From COE1 sp965114465 (GTDB lineage: Bacteria > Bacillota > Clostridia > Lachnospirales > Lachnospiraceae), in NCBI GenBank assembly GCA_965114465.1, contig CBCOYO010000096.1, positions 1-13,498 on the forward strand: a DNA stretch of 13,498 nt, in the 5' to 3' direction. Below are positions 1-4,823 of the stretch, in pieces. The stretch's first letter is position 1, and every line of letters starts with the position of its first letter. Made by a program: the position numbers and the translations under genes. Under the pieces are notes generated by a model. The model ran no database searches. It was given only the letters and a program-made list of their open reading frames with translations, and was not told the DNA's origin.

Positions 1-44
1 GCCCTCTCACGGCGGAAACAGGGGTTCGATTCCCCTACGAGCTG
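1..44 (+). tRNA. tRNA-Glu (anticodon CTC), 3' part only
   Basis: The window opens inside the anticodon stem. A seven-base loop CTCTCAC at 4-10 gives anticodon CTC at 6-8 (Glu). The 3' half of the anticodon stem is GGCGG (11-15). A 5-bp T stem (20-24 with 32-36) encloses the T loop TTCGATT (25-31). The acceptor strand ACGAGCT (37-43) is followed by discriminator G44. No CCA is encoded after it, so CCA must be added by nucleotidyltransferase. The D arm and the 5' acceptor strand lie before the window. Confidence 0.9.
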
Positions 45-75
45 TTGACTGTTTTTAGAACAGCCCAACCCAACT

Positions 76-120
76 AAAACACTGCAAATACCGGATGTTT
101 CGGCATTGTAGTGTTTTTTT
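76..120 (+). terminator. Intrinsic terminator after the tRNA
   Basis: A long hairpin pairs AACACTGCAA (78-87) with the complementary strand at 106-115, continuing after a bulge and a mismatch into CCG/CGG around a 7-base loop. It is followed by a run of seven T (114-120). The A-run before the left arm can pair with the first Ts. It ends the tRNA transcript before the citrate synthase promoter. Confidence 0.85.
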
Positions 121-201
121 ATTTGGGTCAGCGAACCAGCGATTTTCGCAATATAAAATCAAGGATACTGCTTTCGTTACAGAAAATTAATATTTATTAT
201 C

Positions 202-230
202 TTGTTAAGTGGTGCATTTTACATTATAAT
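202..230 (+). promoter_or_regulatory. Sigma-A type promoter for citrate synthase
   Basis: TTGTTA (202-207) and a perfect TATAAT (225-230) are separated by exactly 17 bp. Transcription would start near 237, leaving an untranslated leader of about 80 bases before the citrate synthase start. I see no riboswitch-like fold in that leader. Confidence 0.8.
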
Positions 231-316
231 AGTATAGATAACGTGAAAACGGCAAGGCTTTTTTATAATAAAAATACCGCGCCAGCATAAAAAATTAGAG
301 ATAAGAGGTGTCATGG

Positions 317-1741
317 ATGGGGAAAAAAAGCGAAGAAGCGATTAGAAATTTTACGCATAAATATACAAAGGTATGCGTGGACAACAATGAAATCGACGTA
401 GGATTATTTGATACCTATGGCGTGAAGCGCGGGCTGCGTGACAAAAATGGTAAAGGGGTATTGTCAGGGCTTACCAATATTTCCCTGATTAAATCCTCTG
501 AGGAAGTGGACGGAAAGAGTGTGCCATGCGAGGGGCAGCTCTACTATAGAGGCTATAATATCTTTGATTTGGTAAGAGGCTTTCAGAAGGACAACCGTTT
601 TGGATTTGACGAGTGTGCATACCTTCTGTTGTTTGGCAGTCTGCCCAACAAAGATGAGTTATTGGAGTTTAAGAAAATGCTTGGCTACAGCATGACGCTG
701 CCGACAAACTTTGTGCGTGATGTTATTATGAAAGCGCCGAGTCATGATATTATGAATTCGCTGACAAAGAGTGTGCTGACATTGGCTTCCTATGATGATA
801 ATGTTTCAGATATTTCATTGGAAAATGTGCTAAAGCAAAGCTTAATGCTAATCAGTGTATTCCCTATGCTTTCTGTATATGGATATCATGCGTACAATCA
901 CTATGAATGTGATGATAGTTTATATATTCACAGACCTGACCCGAAGCTGTCGACCGCGGAAAATATTCTGCGTATGCTGCGGCCGGATATGGCATATACA
1001 CCGATAGAAGCTAAAGTTTTGGATGCTGCGCTGGTACTGCATATGGAACATGGCGGCGGCAATAATTCCACATTTACAACAAGAGTTGTTACAAGCTCCG
1101 GATCGGATACATATTCCGTAATCGCGGCGGCGCTCTCGTCCTTAAAAGGGCCTAAGCACGGCGGTGCGAATATTAAAGTAGTACAGATGATGGAGGATTT
1201 AAGGCGCAATGTGGATGACGTTACCGACGAGAAACAGGTGCGGGAATATCTATATCGTATCTTAAATAAAGAAGCATTTGACAGAAGCGGTTTAATTTAT
1301 GGAATGGGCCACGCGGTTTATTCGATTTCTGATCCGAGAGCGCTTGTATTTAAAGGCTTTGTAGAGCGGCTTGCGGATGAGAAAAAGCGTCATAAAGATT
1401 TTGAATTGTACTCTATGATTGAGAAACTTGCTCCGGAAGTAATTGCGGAAAAATGCCGTATTTACAAAGGCGTTAGTGCCAATGTAGACTTTTACAGCGG
1501 CTTTGTTTATAGTATGTTGGATATTCCAATGGAACTGTACACACCGATTTTTGCAATTGCGCGTATAGTCGGCTGGAGTGCACATCGTATGGAAGAATTG
1601 ATTAATGTAGATAAAATTATTCGTCCAGCGTACAAGAGTATTCTGTCACTGAAAACATATGAATCATTAAAAGAGCGTTCCACACCCAAATTAAATGGCC
1701 ATGAGGAACAAGTATACAAGCTTCCTATGAATGAAGCCTAG
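317..1741 (+). CDS. gltA: Citrate synthase (Si type)
   Basis: Condenses oxaloacetate and acetyl-CoA to citrate, the entry to the oxidative TCA branch and glutamate synthesis; cytosolic. The family motifs are in order: HMEHGGGN with the substrate-binding His at residue 245, GPKHGGAN with the presumed catalytic His281, GMGHAVYS with His332, and NVDFYSG with the presumed catalytic Asp391. At 474 residues it is somewhat longer than the E. coli enzyme (about 427), with extra residues at the N-terminus and between the two catalytic His motifs. ATG 317 is chosen because AGAGG (304-308) sits 8 bases before it. An in-frame GTG at 308 would overlap that ribosome binding site. The gene has its own promoter and is transcriptionally separate from the tRNA. 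A 2-methylcitrate synthase activity cannot be excluded from sequence; membership of the citrate synthase family is certain. Confidence 0.95.
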   Translation: MGKKSEEAIRNFTHKYTKVCVDNNEIDVGLFDTYGVKRGLRDKNGKGVLSGLTNISLIKSSEEVDGKSVPCEGQLYYRGYNIFDLVRGFQKDNRFGFDECAYLLLFGSLPNKDELLEFKKMLGYSMTLPTNFVRDVIMKAPSHDIMNSLTKSVLTLASYDDNVSDISLENVLKQSLMLISVFPMLSVYGYHAYNHYECDDSLYIHRPDPKLSTAENILRMLRPDMAYTPIEAKVLDAALVLHMEHGGGNNSTFTTRVVTSSGSDTYSVIAAALSSLKGPKHGGANIKVVQMMEDLRRNVDDVTDEKQVREYLYRILNKEAFDRSGLIYGMGHAVYSISDPRALVFKGFVERLADEKKRHKDFELYSMIEKLAPEVIAEKCRIYKGVSANVDFYSGFVYSMLDIPMELYTPIFAIARIVGWSAHRMEELINVDKIIRPAYKSILSLKTYESLKERSTPKLNGHEEQVYKLPMNEA

Positions 1742-1742
1742 T

Positions 1743-1769
1743 AAAAGCAGTTGCTGTATGGCTTTTCTT
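1743..1769 (+). terminator. Possible weak terminator after gltA
   Basis: AAAAGC (1743-1748) can pair with GCTTTT (1761-1766), with two further weak pairs inside and a short T-rich tail. The stem is short and AT-rich, so it may only partly stop transcripts before the following small gene. Confidence 0.35.
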
Positions 1770-1803
1770 ATATGCAGATCCGTGCAGAAAAAGGGAGAGA
1801 TAT

Positions 1804-1962
1804 TTGATTGTTCAAATCTTGGTAAGCATTTTAATAATCAGTGCAGTTACAGCGCTTGGGCTGAAAAGCGGAATCGACTGGCAGAAAAATCGAGGGAACG
1901 GTTTAGGAAAGCACTATATGGAAGAATATGGACTTAGGGACGACAAGGATGACGAATTATAG
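1804..1962 (+). CDS. Small membrane protein, 52 residues, function unknown
   Basis: I do not recognise this gene. A TTG start at 1804 is preceded by GGGAGAG (1793-1799) at good spacing, and no other in-frame start lies nearby. The first 20 or so residues (IVQILVSILIISAVTALGL) form one hydrophobic segment. A basic stretch (around KSGIDWQKNRGNG) and an acidic end (LRDDKDDEL) follow. This suggests a single-pass membrane microprotein with a cytoplasmic tail, if positive-inside holds. The TAG stop takes its G from the mobile element inserted at that point. With the element and one target duplication removed, the same frame would end in TAA, so the insertion did not change the protein. That preserved end, the ribosome binding site and the composition argue for a real gene, but there is no homology evidence. 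It may share the gltA transcript. Confidence 0.55.
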   Translation: MIVQILVSILIISAVTALGLKSGIDWQKNRGNGLGKHYMEEYGLRDDKDDEL

Positions 1963-2097
1963 TAACAGTTCAGGTAGGTCTGCGCATTTACTGTGCTGAC
2001 CGTAATAAAATATAGTGGTTGGAGGTATCCAGCCCATCGCGATGCGATTTCCAATGGCTGGATACGTAACAGTTCAATGGGCTATCTGAACTGTTAC
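1962..2097. mobile_element. MITE-like element, copy 1 (136 bp, GTAA ends, 8-bp target duplication)
   Basis: A non-coding element bounded by perfect 12-bp inverted repeats, GTAACAGTTCAG at 1962-1973 and its complement at 2086-2097. It is flanked by the direct repeat GAATTATA at 1954-1961 and 2098-2105, the signature of transposition. It has no room for a transposase, so it must be moved in trans. It contains two internal hairpins and an extra internal copy of the terminal sequence (GTAACAGTTCA). A copy of the same length lies at 13361-13496, with 6 mismatches. Ends beginning GTAA and 8-bp duplications are characteristic of the IS66 family (established knowledge, from memory), so an IS66-related parent is the best inference. 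Confidence 0.85.
1984..2050 (+). other. Internal hairpins of MITE copy 1
   Basis: Within the element, GGTC and GACC with GCGCA/TGTGC form a 9-bp stem with one T-T mismatch and loop TTAC (about 1977-2001). GTATCCAGCC (2024-2033) pairs with GGCTGGATAC (about 2056-2065). The right end forms an 11-bp hairpin between GTAACAGTTCA and its complement. In copy 2 the first stem has C where copy 1 has T, turning a G-T pair into G-C, so pairing is kept. Coordinates given here are the approximate core of the fold. Confidence 0.5.
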
Positions 2098-2136
2098 GAA
2101 TTATAACAGGCTTTTAGAAAAAATTGGATAAAAGTC

Positions 2137-2165
2137 TTGATTTTTCAAGGATAAAGTGATAAAAT
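2137..2165 (+). promoter_or_regulatory. Promoter of the rimP-nusA-infB operon
   Basis: TTGATT (2137-2142) and TAAAAT (2160-2165) are 17 bp apart, with a TGA extended -10 immediately upstream of the hexamer. Transcription would start near 2172, about 88 bases before the rimP start. The -35 box is only 40 bp downstream of the MITE insertion, so the element could have displaced older upstream control sites. Confidence 0.7.
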
Positions 2166-2193
2166 AGGGATAGTTTCAATGATGCTAGATGAT

Positions 2194-2222
2194 AAAGAGT
2201 GGGCTTGCAAGTCCGCTCTTTT
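2194..2222 (+). promoter_or_regulatory. Leader hairpin before rimP, possible attenuator
   Basis: A 13-bp hairpin with a two-base loop pairs AAAGAGTGGGCTT (2194-2206) with its complement (2209-2221), and a short T run ends at 2222. It lies between the predicted transcription start and the rimP ribosome binding site. It resembles a weak terminator. In B. subtilis, NusA is reported (from memory) to control its own operon through a NusA-dependent terminator in this position. A similar role here is inference. Confidence 0.55.
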
Positions 2223-2259
2223 ATTCATGATAAAAGATGAAAAGGGGAATGGTGAGGGC

Positions 2260-2739
2260 ATGGCAAAAAAAGATACTTATGAAGCGCGGGCAGAAGCGCT
2301 TTTAGAGCCGATTGCTGCAGAAAACGGCTGTGAAATATATGATGTTGAGTACGTGAAAGAAGGAGGTACTTGGTATTTAAGGGCTTATATTGATAAGCCA
2401 GAGGGCGTAAGTATTATTGACTGTGAAAATGTCAGCCGTGCAATGTCACAGCAGCTTGACACGGAAGATTTTATCCCTGATGCATATACATTAGAAGTTT
2501 CCAGCCCAGGGCTTGGAAGGGCGCTAAAAAAGGATCGACATTTGCAGAACAGTTTGGGCGAGGAGGTCGAAGTCAAGACCTATAAGCCGATTGACAAACA
2601 GAAAGAATTTGTTGGAATTTTAAAATCTTTTGACAAAGAATCTATAACAATTGAGATGGAAATAAATAATACAGAAAAAAAGGAAATGGTTTTCGCAAAA
2701 TCTGATGTGGCAATTATCAGATTAACGCTGGATTTTTAA
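2260..2739 (+). CDS. rimP: Ribosome maturation factor RimP
   Basis: Cytosolic factor needed for 30S subunit maturation. The 159 residues match the usual length of about 150-160. The N-terminal alpha/beta domain contains GCEIYDVEYVKEGG (around 23-36) and LRAYIDKPEGV. The family signature LEVSSPGLGRALKK spans about residues 78-91, followed by the C-terminal SH3-like domain with GILKSFDKESITIEM. ATG 2260 is chosen because the conserved protein begins MAKKDTYEARAE. The upstream in-frame ATG at 2179 would start within a few bases of the predicted transcript end and lacks a ribosome binding site. Purine-rich AAAGGGG (2241-2247) and GGTGAGGG (2251-2258) lie before the start. First gene of the operon, with nusA 36 bp downstream. 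Confidence 0.95.
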   Translation: MAKKDTYEARAEALLEPIAAENGCEIYDVEYVKEGGTWYLRAYIDKPEGVSIIDCENVSRAMSQQLDTEDFIPDAYTLEVSSPGLGRALKKDRHLQNSLGEEVEVKTYKPIDKQKEFVGILKSFDKESITIEMEINNTEKKEMVFAKSDVAIIRLTLDF

Positions 2740-2775
2740 ATCAGGAATTTTTTACTTTAGGAGGGTAAAGGTAAA

Positions 2776-4212
2776 ATGAATAAGGAATTATTGGAAGCAC
2801 TCAATACTTTGGAGAAAGAGAAGGAGATCAGCAAAGAAACTCTTTTCGAGGCGATAGAAAATTCTCTTTTGACAGCCTGCAAGAACCATTTTGGCAAAGC
2901 AGATAATATTACGGTTGAGATAGACCGGGAAACGTGTGATTTCTTGGTTTATGCGACAAAGGATATTGTTGCTACGCCGGAGGAAGTCGAGGATGATGTG
3001 ACACAGATTTGCATTGATGATGCAGTGAAAATTTCCAAGCGGGCAATTATTGGGGAAACGATTAATGTAGAGATTAAATCCAAGCAGTTCGGACGTATCG
3101 CCACACAGAATGCGAAAAACGTTATTTTACAGAAAATCCGCGAGGAGGAGCGCAGCGTGGTGTACAATCAGTTCTTCGAGAAAGAGAAGGATGTGGTAAC
3201 AGGTATTGTGCAGCGCTATTCTGGAAGAAATATCAGTGTGGATTTAGGAAAGGCGGATGCGCTGCTTAATGAGGCAGAGCAAGTAAAAGGTGAAGTATTC
3301 CGCCCGACAGAGCGCATTAAAGTATATATTTTAGAAGTAAAAAATACGCCGAAAGGCCCTAGAATCTTAGTAAGCCGAACACACCCAGAACTGGTGAAAC
3401 GGCTGTTTGAAGCGGAGGTTACAGAGATTAAGGACGGCACGGTGGAGATTATGAGTATTGCGCGTGAAGCGGGAAGCCGTACCAAGATTGCGGTTCGCAC
3501 CAACAATCCCAATGTTGATGCTGTCGGTGCTTGTGTTGGTATTAACGGCGCGCGTGTCAATGCAATTGTGGAGGAACTGCGGGGCGAGAAAATTGATATT
3601 GTAAACTGGGATGAAAACCCCGGAAACTTTATACAGAACGCACTTTCACCGGCAAAAATTGTTGCGGTATTTGCAGATCCAGATGAGAAAACCGCAAAGG
3701 TGGTTGTGCCGGATTATCAGCTCTCGCTGGCAATCGGTAAGGAAGGGCAGAATGCAAGACTTGCGGCAAGGCTGACGGGATATAAGATCGATATTAAGTC
3801 GGAAACACAGGCAAAAGATGCCGAGGGCTTCCGCTATGAAGACTATATGTATGATGAGGACGATGATGCCTACTACGAGGAAGAATATGAGTATGAAGAA
3901 GAATACGAGAATGGCGAAGCTTCCGATGATGAAACTTCCGAAACAAAAGATTATGAGGATGAAACTCCAGAAACGGAGGATTTTGAGAACGAAACCTTAG
4001 ACGGCGAAGCTTCTGAAGTCGAAGATTATAATAATGAAACTTCTAACAATGGGGATTTAAAGGACGAAACTTTAGAGGATGAAATTTCAGAGGATGAAGT
4101 TTCTAATAATGAAGCTTTTGAGAATACCGAGAATGCTATGGAATACAATCAAGGAGATGCAGACTGGGATAACGAATCCGTAAGCGAGGAAGAATCGGAG
4201 GAAATAGAGTAA
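2776..4212 (+). CDS. nusA: Transcription termination/antitermination factor NusA with long acidic tail
   Basis: RNA polymerase-associated factor that controls pausing, termination and antitermination. The order is N-terminal polymerase-binding domain (about 1-130), S1 domain (about 137-205, with GIVQRYSGRNISVDLG), KH1 (about 206-275, with GACVGINGARVNAIVEEL), and KH2 (about 280-345, with LAIGKEGQNARLAARLTGYK). The core ends near residue 345, close to the size of Bacillus NusA (about 370 in total). The last 131 residues (348-478) are an added low-complexity tail: about 60 are Asp or Glu and only three are Lys or Arg. Part of it is built from degenerate ten-residue repeats starting ET. The ribosome binding site AGGAGGG (2759-2765) is strong. 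The tail has no evident homology to the E. coli acidic repeats beyond charge. It overlaps in function with the upstream attenuator candidate if NusA autoregulates. Confidence 0.96.
   Translation: MNKELLEALNTLEKEKEISKETLFEAIENSLLTACKNHFGKADNITVEIDRETCDFLVYATKDIVATPEEVEDDVTQICIDDAVKISKRAIIGETINVEIKSKQFGRIATQNAKNVILQKIREEERSVVYNQFFEKEKDVVTGIVQRYSGRNISVDLGKADALLNEAEQVKGEVFRPTERIKVYILEVKNTPKGPRILVSRTHPELVKRLFEAEVTEIKDGTVEIMSIAREAGSRTKIAVRTNNPNVDAVGACVGINGARVNAIVEELRGEKIDIVNWDENPGNFIQNALSPAKIVAVFADPDEKTAKVVVPDYQLSLAIGKEGQNARLAARLTGYKIDIKSETQAKDAEGFRYEDYMYDEDDDAYYEEEYEYEEEYENGEASDDETSETKDYEDETPETEDFENETLDGEASEVEDYNNETSNNGDLKDETLEDEISEDEVSNNEAFENTENAMEYNQGDADWDNESVSEEESEEIE
3931..4125 (+). repeat. 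Degenerate 30-bp repeats in the nusA tail
   Basis: Six in-frame units encode ET(S/P/L)xx..D-x-E-D/N type decapeptides: 3931-3960, 3961-3990, 3991-4035 (one unit expanded to 45 bp), 4036-4065, 4066-4095 and 4096-4125. Each of the first five starts GAAAC; the last starts GAAGT. The units suggest that the acidic tail grew by tandem duplication and then diverged. Confidence 0.7.
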
Positions 4213-4215
4213 TCA

Positions 4216-4491
4216 ATGGCAAAGAAAATTCCATTTAGACAATGTATCGGCTGTGGTGAGATGAAACCCAAAAAGGAAATGATACGCGTTCTCAAAACGG
4301 AGGAGGGGATTATTCTTGATACGACAGGCAGGAAAAACGGCAGAGGTGCATACATATGTCCCAGCGCAGAATGCCTGAAAAAAGCAAAAAAGACCAAAGG
4401 GCTTGACAGGTCATTTAAAATGGCAGTACCGGAAGAAATCTACGACAGTCTGACAAAGGAGATAGAAATATTTGAATCAACAGCGAAATAA
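4216..4491 (+). CDS. ylxR: YlxR family RNA-binding protein (RnpM)
   Basis: Small (91 residues) basic protein of the YlxR family. In Bacillus, recent work (from memory) describes it as an RNase P modulator and names it RnpM. The fold signature is visible: RQCIGCGEMKPKKEMIRV near the start, GRKNGRGAYICP at 38-49, and a C-terminal RSFKM helix. Cysteines at 10, 13, 48 and 53 form a CxxC...CxxxxC pattern. The start is 3 bp after the nusA stop. GGAGG (4197-4201) inside the nusA end is somewhat far away (14 bp), which points to translational coupling. The gene overlaps the next one by 20 bp. The position between nusA and infB is the usual one in Firmicutes. Confidence 0.93.
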   Translation: MAKKIPFRQCIGCGEMKPKKEMIRVLKTEEGIILDTTGRKNGRGAYICPSAECLKKAKKTKGLDRSFKMAVPEEIYDSLTKEIEIFESTAK

Positions 4492-4822
4492 AATACAATC
4501 AAAGATATATTCCCTGCTAAGTTTGGCAATGAAAGCAGGTAAACTAGTGAGCGGAGAATTTGCAACGGACAAGAGCGTAAAAAGCGGCAGTGCTTGGGTG
4601 GTTCTTGTGTCAGAGGATGCATCTGACAATACGAAGAAAGGTTTTTCGGATGCGTGTAGTTTTTATGATGTCCCTCGATATTTTTTCGGGACAAAAGAGG
4701 AACTGGGACGCGCAATTGGAAAATCGATGAGGTCATCTCTTGCTATTACAGATGAGAACTTCGCAAAGTCATTGATTAAGCATCTGGAACAATCTGTTAA
4801 TTGTGAGGGTGAGGAGGAGTAA
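4472..4822 (+). CDS. ylxQ: L7Ae-like RNA-binding protein YlxQ
   Basis: A 116-residue member of the L7Ae/L30e/S12e/Gadd45 family, which binds kink-turn type RNA. Its cellular role is not settled. Recognisable parts are SLLSLAMKAGKLVSGE near residue 14, VVLVSEDASDNTKKGF in the middle, and a PRYFFGTKEELGRAIGKS loop towards the end. This is the standard set for the YlxQ group. The start is TTG at 4472, inside the end of ylxR, chosen because AAAGGAG (4455-4461) lies 10 bases upstream and the protein begins there in the normal family register. The 20-bp overlap with ylxR implies coupled translation. The stop codon ends one base before the infB start codon. Confidence 0.9.
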   Translation: MNQQRNKIQSKIYSLLSLAMKAGKLVSGEFATDKSVKSGSAWVVLVSEDASDNTKKGFSDACSFYDVPRYFFGTKEELGRAIGKSMRSSLAITDENFAKSLIKHLEQSVNCEGEEE

Positions 4823-4823
4823 C

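Larger units (their letters stand above)
1954..2105. repeat. 8-bp target-site duplication GAATTATA around MITE copy 1
   Basis: The 8 bases at 1954-1961 are repeated exactly at 2098-2105, just outside the inverted repeats of the 136-bp element. The reconstructed empty site reads through the stop of the small gene, with TAA at the junction. The perfect match suggests a fairly recent insertion. Confidence 0.85.

Noticed and set aside
41..64. Hairpin between the tRNA 3' end (GCTGTT) and AACAGC downstream
   Set aside because: It uses the acceptor strand, which pairs within the mature tRNA, and is short with a long loop. The real terminator lies at 76-120.
1731..1937. A 68-codon + strand frame starting inside the end of gltA
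   Set aside because: It has no ribosome binding site, lacks protein-like character, and overlaps the better supported 52-codon frame at 1804-1962.
2179..2259. Upstream in-frame start giving RimP 27 extra N-terminal residues, or a leader peptide
   Set aside because: The ATG lies within about 10 bases of the predicted transcription start with no usable ribosome binding site, and the frame passes through the leader hairpin. Family length supports ATG 2260.
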